This document shows, one piece after another, positions 8,908 to 17,237 of a DNA stretch of 64,000 bases. The stretch comes from 40-80 sp964503665. GTDB lineage: Bacteria > Bacteroidota > Bacteroidia > Flavobacteriales_D > Crocinitomicaceae. The position numbers and the translations under genes were made by a program. The stretch spans positions 1 to 64,000 of the forward strand of contig CAZDAR010000002.1 in assembly GCA_964503665.1 (NCBI GenBank), in the 5' to 3' direction. Under the pieces are notes generated by a model. It was not told where the DNA came from and did no database searches. It saw only the letters and a program-made list of their open reading frames with translations. Positions within the stretch are counted from its first letter, which is position 1, and the number at the start of each line of letters is the position of its first letter.

Positions 8908-9402
8908 ATGATTACTATGAGATATTTATTTCTGTTTGTTATTTTAGGAAGCTTTCACATTAGCTTTGGACAGCAAACGATTATCGAAACTGGGCGACCA
9001 AAGCCTTATGTTGTTCGAAATGCACAAGAAATTGCGGGTAAAAAATTTAAAGTAAAATATACCTATGTGGCGTATCGAAGTGATAAACAGCAATTGGATT
9101 CGATTACCCAAAGTAACGAAAAAACGTATGCTTTCCTAGCGAATAAATATGGTGAAGACTGGAAACGCCAGTTGGACAACGCGGTGAAGAATGAATTAGA
9201 GAATTTTGGAACATTTATAGGAATGATGAAGAAAAACAATGCCATCAGCGACGATAGTCTAGTACACTTCACCAAGTCTAAGTGTGGTGATAAATATACT
9301 GCTGAAGTCTACCCAGCGATTGAACCAGAAAACCGAAGTAGTCAAAATCTAATCAAGAAAATTACCTTTCAGATAAAAGACGGTAAAGCTGTCATGAAAT
9401 AG
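8908..9402 (+). CDS. Small exported protein of unknown function
   Basis: About 164 residues. It begins four bases after the protease stop codon, so it is probably co-transcribed with it. The N-terminus is a signal peptide ending FGQ; ATGs at 8908 and 8917 both give a good one. The mature part is charged and mostly helical in the middle, with one cysteine (KCGDKY) and no recognised motif. The link to the protease is positional only. Cell surface or periplasm is the likely location. Confidence 0.6.
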   Translation: MITMRYLFLFVILGSFHISFGQQTIIETGRPKPYVVRNAQEIAGKKFKVKYTYVAYRSDKQQLDSITQSNEKTYAFLANKYGEDWKRQLDNAVKNELENFGTFIGMMKKNNAISDDSLVHFTKSKCGDKYTAEVYPAIEPENRSSQNLIKKITFQIKDGKAVMK

Positions 9403-9410
9403 ATAGTATA

Positions 9411-9514
9411 ACAGAGTGAGAAACAGAGCGAGAGTGAAATTTCTACTTTATTTTTTTGCTCTCTTCACTCGCTCTCGCTCTGTGTTCCGCTCTTTTCACT
9501 CATTCTCACTCTGT
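9411..9514. repeat. Nested inverted repeat between convergent genes
   Basis: An outer 12-bp perfect inverted repeat (9411-9422 with 9503-9514) encloses an inner 11-bp one (9424-9434 with 9471-9481). Both are built from GAGTGAGA / CTCTCGCTCT-type runs. The right outer arm lies inside the last codons of the DUF2249 gene. The structure could act as a two-way transcription stop. The simple GAGTGA-like repeats also suggest local repeat expansion. Confidence 0.6.
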
Positions 9515-10251
9515 ATCTTTATTACTCTCACTCTCCAATCATCTGGACCTTCTTCCAAATATTCCCAACGGAATGGATCTTTGCTCTCTGCTTTCATCTG
9601 ATAATACAATGGTTTTGGGTCGTGGTCGTTCGTGAATTCAAATGCTTCACCCGGTTTGATTTCTGCAAAGGCCTTGTAGAACATCTCATGTCTATCTGTT
9701 GGAGAATAAGGACGAATGTCAAATACATTAACAACTGCATAACCGTCATCACCTAAGCCATTTTCGGCCCTCTTTGTGATGTGAATGATGAATTCTCCTG
9801 GCACCTCTTTTTTATAAATCCAGTCATGTTGCTTACTGAATTTATCATTAAAAATAGTGTGTATTTCTTGTGGCTCCAAATCAGAAATTAGCTCCATTGT
9901 GGTATCTTTTTCCATCATACTATAACGGTGAAAAACGACTTGCTTCCATTCTTTTTTGTCAATTTTTCGAAGGTCTAAAAGCGTTGAAACTCCTTCCAAA
10001 CTTCTTTCTTTTGATTTGTCTTCACGGGTTACTCTTACTTTCCATTCTCTTCCTCCTTTGTTGAGGTATTCCCATCCTACAACGTCTCCGTGGATAGAGC
10101 AGAACTCATAATATAGTGGAATTGGATCGTGATCATTGATAAAAGTAAATGTGTCATTAACGGGTAACTTACCGAACATGTCCAATAATAATTCATGGCG
10201 TTTTATTGGAATTAACGTACGTACGTCTATTTCCTCACTTGTATTTGTCAT
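9496..10251 (-). CDS. Protein with three DUF2249-like modules
   Basis: 251 residues, no signal peptide, probably cytoplasmic. Modules 1 (about 9-76) and 3 (about 177-246) have the DUF2249 signature NDHDP.PLYY and a closing W.VRV strand. The middle segment (about 92-160) follows the same fold pattern (LDLRKID opening, DWIYKKEVPGEFIIHI close) but has lost NDHDP in favour of DLEPQEI, so it looks like a degenerate third copy. DUF2249 proteins often accompany nitrogen-oxide or anaerobic metabolism genes. No such neighbours are present here, so its role is open. It stands alone, and an inverted repeat overlaps its 3' end. Confidence 0.75.
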   Translation of the reverse strand: MTNTSEEIDVRTLIPIKRHELLLDMFGKLPVNDTFTFINDHDPIPLYYEFCSIHGDVVGWEYLNKGGREWKVRVTREDKSKERSLEGVSTLLDLRKIDKKEWKQVVFHRYSMMEKDTTMELISDLEPQEIHTIFNDKFSKQHDWIYKKEVPGEFIIHITKRAENGLGDDGYAVVNVFDIRPYSPTDRHEMFYKAFAEIKPGEAFEFTNDHDPKPLYYQMKAESKDPFRWEYLEEGPDDWRVRVIKIQSENE

Positions 10252-10372
10252 AGCATCTAATTTAATTTAATGACAAAGATATCTTAAATTATTTCTTAAA
10301 GCAAATGCTTATAAATAAGGATTTGCTTTAAACACTATAAAAAACTAAAATAATATATAAAGAGTAGTTTAA

Positions 10373-11302
10373 TTACTGAGATTGCATATATTGTTCATTC
10401 AACTTACGCTGCTCATCATCACCCGTCCAGCACGCATGTTTAGGTCGTTTAGCAGGAAATAAATGAATATACTTTACCCGCACCATGAATGGATAATAAC
10501 TACTTGAAAACCAATTGAAACTGGGATTTCCCATTGGTTTATCTAGAAATTCAACGAAAGGAGCTTGTACACCAACGACAATGTATTTTCCTTTTCCTAA
10601 TCGAATGCCCAACCCAACATCATAATGCAACATGAGTGAGTATTTTCCTGAATATCGTTGTGGGAAATAATTCGTCATATAGGACGGCGAACTTTTCTCT
10701 GTAACACGGAAGTCAAAGTTGATTCCAAGCGAATGGTCTATGAATAAATTCTTCTTTTTCGTTAAATAATGTAACTTGTGGACACCAAATCGCGCATGTA
10801 ACTTTCCTAGTTGAAAACGGCTTACGACACTTTCATTAGCGAAACCATAGCCCAATGAATTGTTAGTAAATGTAATTCTTTCTTTTCCATTAAAAAGTTT
10901 AAATCCAATACCGTAATCGATGTAGTCAATGATACGAGATCGTGCACTTTTTGCCTTCATATTCATATGGACAAAGCCAATTTCCGCATAAATACCTAAG
11001 CCTGTCAATGGATTGATTTCGTAGTTTCCACCGTATGGTGTGATTTCTCCTCTTGTGTTTTTTGAATCGGGATTTACCAAGGTTGTTGTTAGACCTAATT
11101 GCGCTTGTAAACCAAAGGGTCTCACTTTGTCAGTTCTATTTTTCATGATTTTTTTAGGAGCGGACTTCTCGCCAAAATAATCACTTTTTGATTTGCCTCG
11201 AACAAACATTTTAGAGCCACCACCCTTCTTCTTTTTTTGTGCCATGGTCGGCAAGGCAAAAGTAATAGCGAGTAATAAAAGAAGTAGTTTTGACATTTTC
11301 AT
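10373..11302 (-). CDS. Outer-membrane beta-barrel-like protein coupled to kmo
   Basis: 309 residues from the ATG at 11302, which overlaps the kmo stop codon as ATGA. A longer upstream frame exists, but it lacks a signal peptide. This start gives a clear signal peptide (MKMSKLLLLLLAITF, cut near MAQ) followed by a Lys/Gly-rich linker. The mature part has alternating beta strands rich in Gly and aromatic residues, as in small outer-membrane barrels. The 4-base overlap suggests translational coupling to the kynurenine enzymes, so it could help move an aromatic substrate. That is inference from position only. No family is recognised. Confidence 0.65.
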   Translation of the reverse strand: MKMSKLLLLLLAITFALPTMAQKKKKGGGSKMFVRGKSKSDYFGEKSAPKKIMKNRTDKVRPFGLQAQLGLTTTLVNPDSKNTRGEITPYGGNYEINPLTGLGIYAEIGFVHMNMKAKSARSRIIDYIDYGIGFKLFNGKERITFTNNSLGYGFANESVVSRFQLGKLHARFGVHKLHYLTKKKNLFIDHSLGINFDFRVTEKSSPSYMTNYFPQRYSGKYSLMLHYDVGLGIRLGKGKYIVVGVQAPFVEFLDKPMGNPSFNWFSSSYYPFMVRVKYIHLFPAKRPKHACWTGDDEQRKLNEQYMQSQ

Positions 11303-12636
11303 TTTACAAGTTTTAACAGTTCTTCCATCACAAAATCTTCTTCCCAACGTGTTTGGATATCTTCTATTGCGAGTATATTCTTCATGATTTCATCTTGTCG
11401 TTTACCATTGGCATAAGCATCTCTATAACGCGTATTACTAAATGTTACTTGTGAATATAACGGCATCCATAGTTCTGGGTACAAAGTACTAAATTTAGCT
11501 TCAATTTTCTTTTGAAGTAAAAAATCTGGATCGCCCGTTTTTTGACGCATTTCGATATAATTATCCAAGGATAAATCCACGATTGCTTCTCCATCGGGCT
11601 GTCGTGCTTCCGCAAAATTAGTTAGTAAATCATCCCAATTCCCGCTTGCTTTTTCGAGCATATCCGTGAAAACAGTACAATCTTCAAAACCACAATTCAT
11701 CCCTTGCCCATAAAACGGAACCATCGCATGTGCTGCATCTCCAATCAAAACCACTTGATTTTTATAATTCCAAGGATGACATCTCACCATAATTAATGTC
11801 GATGTTGGATTGCGCATATAGACATTTGCCAAATCAGGCATTAATTCTAAAGCATCTGGAAATGTTTTTTCAAAAAAAGCCGTTACTTTTTCTTTCGTGT
11901 TAATGGTCTCAAATGACTCTTCACCGTGCATTGGAAAAAACAAAGTACACGTAAAACTACCATTTAGATTCGGTAATGCAATCAACATGAATTTCCCTCT
12001 AGGCCAGATATGTAAATAATTTTTCTCTAGCTTATGTGTCCCATCAGGATTTGCATCGATGACCAATTCTTTATAACCATGTTCAAGAAATGTTTGAGAA
12101 TAGTCAAACATCGTACTTTTTTGCATACGCATACGAACAGCTGAGTAAGATCCATCTGTTGCAAAAATACGCGTCATCGTGTGTTCTTCTTTTTGATCTG
12201 TTTCACTGTCCGTGAAATGTAAGGTATTAGAAGAAAGCGTTAAGTCGTCACATTTTTTATGGAAATGAAGGTGTACATTTGGAAACTCTCCTGCGTGTTG
12301 TAAAAGAACACGGTTCAATTCTCCACGGGAAACTGAATAAATCGCTTGTCCTTCTTTTCCGTAAGGTTGATAGGTCAATTTTCCATCTACGCCATGCATA
12401 CAACGACCTTTCATTGGGATGGCAATATCTTTAATTTTATCTTTTACGCCAGCAAGTTCGACCGCTTTCCAACCTCTATCTGATAGCGCGAGATTAATGG
12501 AACGTCCTTCGATGACAGGCGCCGATCTCAAATCCTCACGTCGTTCGAAAACATGTACTTCATAGCCTTTTTTTGCCATTAAAATAGCCTGTAAACTTCC
12601 GACTAATCCAGCTCCTACAATTCCTATTTTTTCCAT
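11299..12636 (-). CDS. kmo: Kynurenine 3-monooxygenase
   Basis: 445 residues, normal length. It is an FAD-dependent aromatic hydroxylase turning L-kynurenine into 3-hydroxykynurenine with NADPH and oxygen. The N-terminal FAD motif is GIVGAGLVGSLQA (residues 5-17), with the acidic end of strand 2 at VFERRED. The second FAD motif is GDAAHAMVPFYGQGMN (about residue 290), diagnostic of this family. The hydrophobic membrane anchor of eukaryotic enzymes is absent. It starts three bases after the kynU stop codon and overlaps the next gene by four bases, so all three genes form one leftward operon. Confidence 0.93.
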   Translation of the reverse strand: MEKIGIVGAGLVGSLQAILMAKKGYEVHVFERREDLRSAPVIEGRSINLALSDRGWKAVELAGVKDKIKDIAIPMKGRCMHGVDGKLTYQPYGKEGQAIYSVSRGELNRVLLQHAGEFPNVHLHFHKKCDDLTLSSNTLHFTDSETDQKEEHTMTRIFATDGSYSAVRMRMQKSTMFDYSQTFLEHGYKELVIDANPDGTHKLEKNYLHIWPRGKFMLIALPNLNGSFTCTLFFPMHGEESFETINTKEKVTAFFEKTFPDALELMPDLANVYMRNPTSTLIMVRCHPWNYKNQVVLIGDAAHAMVPFYGQGMNCGFEDCTVFTDMLEKASGNWDDLLTNFAEARQPDGEAIVDLSLDNYIEMRQKTGDPDFLLQKKIEAKFSTLYPELWMPLYSQVTFSNTRYRDAYANGKRQDEIMKNILAIEDIQTRWEEDFVMEELLKLVK

Positions 12637-12639
12637 TTT

Positions 12640-13914
12640 CTAAAGTGCTTTTGATAAAATTTGACCAAATCGATAAATGTCTTCAAACGAGTTGTATAAA
12701 GGAACAGGTGCCATACGAATAACGTTTGGTTCACGCCAATCAGCAATCACTCCTTCTTCCGTCAAATAGTCGAATAATTTCCGTGCTTCTCCATGTACCA
12801 ACATTGATAATTGGGCGCCTCTTTTACTCATGTCTCTCGGAGTGATAATTTCAAAACTACATTTATCACCGTACATTTTAGACACATCGTCAATGACAAA
12901 TTCCAAATAGCCTGTCAATACATCTCTTTTAGCACAAAGTTTTTCCATTCCTACTTCTGCAAACATATCTAGAGAAGCTAGATGAGCCGCCATTCCGATA
13001 ATCGGTGCATTACTCAATTGCCATGCTTCTGCTGATTCCATAGGCTGGAAATCAGGTTCCATTAGAAAACGTGCTTCTTTATTGTGTCCCCACCAACCGC
13101 CGAAACGATTAAGTGTTTTGTCTTTTAAATGCTTTTCGTGAACAAATAGCCCCGAAACGCCTCCAGGTGAAGAATTCAGATATTTATAGGTGCACCAAGC
13201 AGCGAAATCCACATTCCAATCGTGTAATTCTACGGCAATATTTCCTGCAGCATGTGCTAAGTCAAAACCTACTTTTGCGCCAACAGCATGGCCTTTTTCG
13301 GTTATCGTTTTCATGTCGAACAATTGACCACTGTAATAATTAACACCACCAATCATTACCAACGCTAACTCGTCGCCTAATTCAGCGATTTTTGCATAAA
13401 TATCTTCTTCATTGATGAGGTGTTCTCCTGATCGCGGAGCAATTTCTACAATGGTTGTGTCTGGTTCTAGACCATGAAATTTCACTTGCGTTTGGAGAAT
13501 ATATTGATCACTTGGGAAAGCTTTCGCTTCGCAAAGAATTTTTGTTCGTTTGCCTTTTGGTTGGTAAAAAGAAACCATCAACAAATGAATATTCGTCGAT
13601 AATGAATGCGTAATCACCACTTCTTTTTCCAAAGCACCGACGATCTTAGCAGCTTTTGCTGAAAGTAATTCATGATACGAAAACCATGGTTTCTCCGCTA
13701 AAAAATGACCTTCTACACCGTATTTTGCCCAAGCATCTAATTCTTCTAAAATGTAATTTTTTGTTGATTTAGGCTGTAATCCCAAAGAATTTCCGGTAAA
13801 ATAAATCACAGGTTTTTCTGTAAAACTAGGTAATAGAAATTGGCTCCTATATGCCTTCAAAGGATCTTTAGCGTCCATTTGTTGCGCAAAAGCAAGAGAG
13901 TTTTCGAATTGCAT
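12640..13914 (-). CDS. kynU: Kynureninase
   Basis: 424 residues, the usual size for this fold-type I PLP enzyme, which cleaves kynurenine or 3-hydroxykynurenine to (3-hydroxy)anthranilate and alanine. Seen in the sequence: FTGNSLGLQPK near the N-terminus, the aspartate of GFDLAHAAGN that contacts the PLP pyridine nitrogen, and the PLP lysine in CTYKYLNSSPGG (Lys244). It is the first gene of the kynU-kmo-outer-membrane-protein operon. With Kmo it would make 3-hydroxyanthranilate, for NAD synthesis or tryptophan breakdown. The tryptophan dioxygenase, kynurenine formamidase and 3-hydroxyanthranilate dioxygenase genes are not in the window. Confidence 0.94.
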   Translation of the reverse strand: MQFENSLAFAQQMDAKDPLKAYRSQFLLPSFTEKPVIYFTGNSLGLQPKSTKNYILEELDAWAKYGVEGHFLAEKPWFSYHELLSAKAAKIVGALEKEVVITHSLSTNIHLLMVSFYQPKGKRTKILCEAKAFPSDQYILQTQVKFHGLEPDTTIVEIAPRSGEHLINEEDIYAKIAELGDELALVMIGGVNYYSGQLFDMKTITEKGHAVGAKVGFDLAHAAGNIAVELHDWNVDFAAWCTYKYLNSSPGGVSGLFVHEKHLKDKTLNRFGGWWGHNKEARFLMEPDFQPMESAEAWQLSNAPIIGMAAHLASLDMFAEVGMEKLCAKRDVLTGYLEFVIDDVSKMYGDKCSFEIITPRDMSKRGAQLSMLVHGEARKLFDYLTEEGVIADWREPNVIRMAPVPLYNSFEDIYRFGQILSKAL

Positions 13915-13932
13915 TTAATTTTTTTTGTGATT

Positions 13933-13940
13933 CAAAGATA
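13933..13940 (-). promoter_or_regulatory. -7 promoter element for the kynU operon
   Basis: The minus strand reads TATCTTTG, matching the Bacteroidota -7 consensus TAnnTTTG, 19 bases before the kynU start codon. The -33 element is poorly conserved, so confidence is moderate. Confidence 0.5.
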
Positions 13941-13979
13941 AATATATTGTTAGAAAGCGAAAATAGGACTAATCATTAC

Positions 13980-14141
13980 TTAATCCATTAAAGAATTACA
14001 CCCTTTGGCACCAATGATAAAGACGGCAATCCAAATGAGGCCTTTCACTAAAAAAAAGATAAAGCCTGCTAGGCCTATTTTTTTTAGGTACTCTTTCCAT
14101 TTATTTTTCTTATTCTGTTCTTCTGTATTAATTTCTTCCAT
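13980..14141 (-). CDS. Small single-helix membrane protein
   Basis: 53 residues, ATG at 14141, stop at 13980-13982. A charged N-terminus (MEEINTEEQNKKNKWKEY) leads to one membrane helix pair with the phrase IGLAGFIFFLVKGLIWIAVF and a short tail. Similar tiny proteins with a G..GF.FFL.KGL.W pattern recur in Bacteroidota, from memory. It starts five bases after the stop of the delta' gene, so the two are probably co-transcribed. No function is known. Confidence 0.6.
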   Translation of the reverse strand: MEEINTEEQNKKNKWKEYLKKIGLAGFIFFLVKGLIWIAVFIIGAKGCNSLMD

Positions 14142-14146
14142 TTTTA

Positions 14147-15265
14147 TTAAGCAAAGTGAATATAACGCATGACTTTAAATGATAATTCAGTAAATAGTAT
14201 TTTAGGGTTAGCATTTCGGTCAATATGATAATGAGCATCACTAAAGTGTTGCATAAAATCGAAAATATTGTTACCACTAATGAACTTAGCAAAATTCTTT
14301 AAAAATTCATCCTCTTCTTTGGAGACTTTTGTTAGTTGATCATCGGTGTAATTTTTTAGCATGCTTTGGCGGAACATGTGCAGGGCATATTCTAAGAATA
14401 GTTTTTGTTTTTCTTTTCCCACGGTTGCAATTCCATCCGACCAATTCATCATGTCAATAACCGTTTTTTTATAGCAAACACGCATAAATTGAATGAACTG
14501 TTCACGGTTAAAGTCTTTTTCTTCTGATTCTGAAATTAAATGTAGCGCCGTAATGATGTTACCGTCTGCTTGAGCCGCAACACTTGCCGCTTGTGGAGCT
14601 GGTAACTGATGTGATTTTTGTAAGTAGGCTTCGATTTCGGGTAAGTATAGACGAGGAACTCGTAGAATTTTAGTCCGTGAAACAATTGTCGGTAACATAT
14701 TATCAGCAGAAGCAGAAATCAGGAAGAAAAGCGTTTTTGCTGGAGGTTCTTCTAAGATTTTCAATAATTTATTAGAGCAATTTGCATTCATTTCATCAGC
14801 CATCCAAATAATCATAATCTTGTATCCTCCCTCGAAGGACTTTAGGCTAAATTTTTTGATAATCTCTTGGCTTTCTTCTGTTCCAATAATTGGTTTTCGT
14901 CCTTTGTCATCAATGAATTGCGTCCAATGATTGAGGTGGAAATAGGGATTTTGCTTATTGATTGCCCTCCATTCCTTGATGAAAGCATCACTTGTTTTCG
15001 CAATCGCTTGCACTACAGGAAAACTAAAATGTAAGTCAGGGTGTTGCAGTTCGGCTACTTTTCTACATCCAGCACAAACACCACAACTATCATTTTCTTG
15101 CTTATCCTCGCAAAATATATATTGTACAAATCCTAAAATTAAAGGCAAAGTGCCAAAACCAGGACTTCCTAGAATCAACTGTGCATGGCTAATTTTATTA
15201 TTTTTAAAATCGCTTATCAGTTGACTTTTTAGTCGATCTTGTCCAACAACTTGAGAAAATTGCAT
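14147..15265 (-). CDS. holB: DNA polymerase III delta' subunit-like protein
   Basis: About 372 residues from the ATG at 15265 (MQFSQVVGQDRLK). An upstream in-frame ATG adds a non-conserved hydrophobic stretch. The AAA+ clamp-loader fold is recognised by VVGQ at the start, a four-cysteine zinc site (spaced C...CGVCAGC, about residues 53-66) and NKLLKILEEPP followed by a sensor-1 block with VSRTKILR (about 200-210). The Walker A loop is degenerate (GSPGFGTLPLI, no GKT). This suits delta', a stator that does not hydrolyse ATP. It would load the sliding clamp together with the tau and delta subunits. Confidence 0.8.
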   Translation of the reverse strand: MQFSQVVGQDRLKSQLISDFKNNKISHAQLILGSPGFGTLPLILGFVQYIFCEDKQENDSCGVCAGCRKVAELQHPDLHFSFPVVQAIAKTSDAFIKEWRAINKQNPYFHLNHWTQFIDDKGRKPIIGTEESQEIIKKFSLKSFEGGYKIMIIWMADEMNANCSNKLLKILEEPPAKTLFFLISASADNMLPTIVSRTKILRVPRLYLPEIEAYLQKSHQLPAPQAASVAAQADGNIITALHLISESEEKDFNREQFIQFMRVCYKKTVIDMMNWSDGIATVGKEKQKLFLEYALHMFRQSMLKNYTDDQLTKVSKEEDEFLKNFAKFISGNNIFDFMQHFSDAHYHIDRNANPKILFTELSFKVMRYIHFA

Positions 15266-15331
15266 TTTTCCGGTTAATATTTTATAGAAAAAATAAAAGT
15301 ACACATAATAAATAATATTGTTTGTTCAAAA

Positions 15332-15363
15332 ATTGGTTAAAAAACAGAATTTGTTTAAATTTG
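15332..15363 (+). promoter_or_regulatory. Promoter (ATTG-N20-TAAATTTG)
   Basis: A -7 element TAAATTTG (15356-15363) matches TAnnTTTG, with ATTG at 15332-15335 twenty bases upstream as a -33 element. It lies 20 bases before the start codon of the exported coiled-coil protein gene. Confidence 0.6.
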
Positions 15364-15383
15364 AGAAAAATTAAAGAATAAAT

Positions 15384-16046
15384 ATGAGAACAGTTTTAAC
15401 AATATTGTTTGTTGCATTAAGTGTTAGTCTTTTTGCACAAAAGAAAGAAGTTACTTTTACGGAAGGTATTTACACCTTTTCTGTTGGTAGTAAAAATGCG
15501 ATAACAATCGTTATTCCAGATTCCCAAAAAGACGTGGTTAACAAAACGTTACTTAAGGAAGTTAAATCCTGGGGAGGTAAAATGAAAGCTTCAAAATCGG
15601 AAATAACAACGCTTCAGTCAATTGACAAAAAGTTGTTTGAAGGAAAGACATTTGATTCTTTTGTAAAGATTTATCAAGATGGAAAAGATGTAAAGATTTC
15701 TGTTGCAATTGACTTAGGAGGAGCATTCTTAACGAGTAGTCAACATCCGGATAAATTCAACGAGCTCAAAGAAAGATTGTATAAGTTTGCGGTAGATGCT
15801 GGAAATGCTTCACTTGCTGCGGATTCAAAAGTAGAAGAAAAGCTTTTAAAAACGATGAACAAGGACTTGAAATCACTTGAGAAAAGTAACGATGGTTATA
15901 AGAAGAACATTGATAAGTTGAAAAAAGAAATCGAAGAAAACGAAAGCAATATCAGAGATAATAATTTGAATATTGATAAGAAGAAAGAAGAGATCTCTAA
16001 TCAAGAGGCTAAAATCAAAGAAATTAAGAAAACGAAAGTGAAATAA
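15384..16046 (+). CDS. Exported protein with C-terminal coiled coil
   Basis: 220 residues. A signal peptide (cut near LFAQ, residue 19) is followed by a mixed alpha/beta region (about 20-140) without recognised motifs. A strongly charged coiled coil follows (about 145-218), rich in Lys, Glu, Asn and Ile in heptad-like spacing and ending KIKEIKKTKVK. Location is periplasm or surface. The gene has its own promoter and a hairpin terminator, so it is a single-gene unit. The function is unknown. Confidence 0.65.
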   Translation: MRTVLTILFVALSVSLFAQKKEVTFTEGIYTFSVGSKNAITIVIPDSQKDVVNKTLLKEVKSWGGKMKASKSEITTLQSIDKKLFEGKTFDSFVKIYQDGKDVKISVAIDLGGAFLTSSQHPDKFNELKERLYKFAVDAGNASLAADSKVEEKLLKTMNKDLKSLEKSNDGYKKNIDKLKKEIEENESNIRDNNLNIDKKKEEISNQEAKIKEIKKTKVK

Positions 16047-16069
16047 TATACGTTTTCAAAAATTTATAG

Positions 16070-16095
16070 AAGGAGCTTTAACGAGCTCCTTTTTT
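16070..16095 (+). terminator. Rho-independent terminator
   Basis: Hairpin arms 16071-16077 (AGGAGCT) and 16084-16090 (AGCTCCT) with a 6-base loop, then a run of T. It follows the coiled-coil protein gene. Confidence 0.85.
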
Positions 16096-16146
16096 ATTGG
16101 ATGAAAACAATCATTTTTTCTTAACTTCGCACTATATTTAAAATGA

Positions 16147-16920
16147 ATGGCTGAAAAACCACTTATTGTTGTAACAAATGATGATGGCATATTTTCAAAA
16201 GGAATCAAAGCCTTGATTGAAGAAGCTTCTGAATTTGGAGAGTTATTAATTGTAGCACCTGACAAACCTCAGTCAGGGATGGGTCATGCTATTACAGTAA
16301 ACAATATTATTCGTGTAGACAAGTCTGTTTTACATACTGAATTTAATACTTATTCTTGCACAGGAACACCCGTCGACTGCATTAAAGTAGCGCGACACAT
16401 ACTTAGTGATAGAGTGCCAGACTTGGTTATCTCGGGCATCAATCATGGAGCCAATACTGGAACGAGCGTTCTTTATTCAGGAACAATGTCTGCTGCAGTT
16501 GAAGGGGCGATTGAGAGAATACCTTCTGTTGGCTTTTCATTAGATAGTTTTGATGCAAATGCCAATTTCGACACAGCGAAAACAGTGGCTCGACGAATTA
16601 TCAAAAAAATGCTGCATTCACTGTCTCATTTACCACAAGATATATGCTTAAATGTTAACATACCAGCCATTCCATTGGAACAATTAAAAGGAATAAAAGT
16701 ATGTCGGGCAGCAAGAGCGTATTGGAAAGATGAGTTGACAGAAAGAATGGATCAGCATGGGCGTAAATACTATTGGCTTTCGGGTGAGTTTGAAAATAAT
16801 GATTTAGGAGAAGATACCGATTTATTTGCTATTCAAAATAATTATGCCAGTGTGGTACCTATTCATTACGATATGACCGCTTATCACTGGATGTCAACAA
16901 TTAATAACTGGGATATATAA
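16147..16920 (+). CDS. surE: 5'/3'-nucleotidase SurE
   Basis: 257 residues, normal length. SurE is a metal-dependent phosphatase that removes phosphate from nucleoside 5'- and 3'-monophosphates, and it is often stress-linked. The family motifs are clear: VTNDDGIFSKGI (metal-binding Asp pair), APDKPQSGMGHAIT, TGTPVDCIKV and SGINHGANTG. It is the first gene of a tight rightward operon with a small membrane protein (5-base gap), lpxB and a SpoIID-like protein. The ATG at 16147 follows a competing out-of-frame ATG four bases before it. Confidence 0.94.
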   Translation: MAEKPLIVVTNDDGIFSKGIKALIEEASEFGELLIVAPDKPQSGMGHAITVNNIIRVDKSVLHTEFNTYSCTGTPVDCIKVARHILSDRVPDLVISGINHGANTGTSVLYSGTMSAAVEGAIERIPSVGFSLDSFDANANFDTAKTVARRIIKKMLHSLSHLPQDICLNVNIPAIPLEQLKGIKVCRAARAYWKDELTERMDQHGRKYYWLSGEFENNDLGEDTDLFAIQNNYASVVPIHYDMTAYHWMSTINNWDI

Positions 16921-16925
16921 ACTAT

Positions 16926-17234
16926 ATGAAGACAAAAAAAACATTTTGGAGTAGACAACATGCCATCGGATTTTCAATTGGAATTTTAACCACTTTACTT
17001 GCGATTCCATTGATTGCCTTTATTCTTCATGAATTTAGAGGTGATATTCTGATTTGGCGAGAGCTACGGTTTTTTCCTAGCACCCAAGCACGCGTTCTTT
17101 CTCTAGCAACGATTCCAAATCTTTTGTGGTTTCATATCTTCTTAAAAAAAGAGCAATATTGGTTTGGTTCTGGTATTATTTATGCTTCTGTTTTGAATCT
17201 TGTGACAGTTATTGTTCTTAAGTATTTTATGTAA
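16926..17234 (+). CDS. Small integral membrane protein in the surE-lpxB operon
   Basis: 102 residues with three hydrophobic segments (about 12-35, 55-70 and 76-98) and a basic N-terminus. It lies five bases after surE and three bases before lpxB, so it is surely co-transcribed. Bacteroidota genomes often carry a small membrane gene at this place. A role near the lipid A enzyme would be positional inference. No motif is recognised. Confidence 0.65.
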   Translation: MKTKKTFWSRQHAIGFSIGILTTLLAIPLIAFILHEFRGDILIWRELRFFPSTQARVLSLATIPNLLWFHIFLKKEQYWFGSGIIYASVLNLVTVIVLKYFM

Positions 17235-17237
17235 TAG

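Noticed and set aside
10373..11347. Longer version of the outer-membrane protein starting at 11347
   Set aside because: The extra 15 residues overlap kmo coding sequence and would bury the signal peptide. The ATG at 11302 gives both the coupling overlap and a normal signal peptide.
14147..15265. Delta' subunit as a dead or mutated ATPase because it has no GKT
   Set aside because: Degenerate Walker A is normal for delta' proteins, so it is not reported as unusual.
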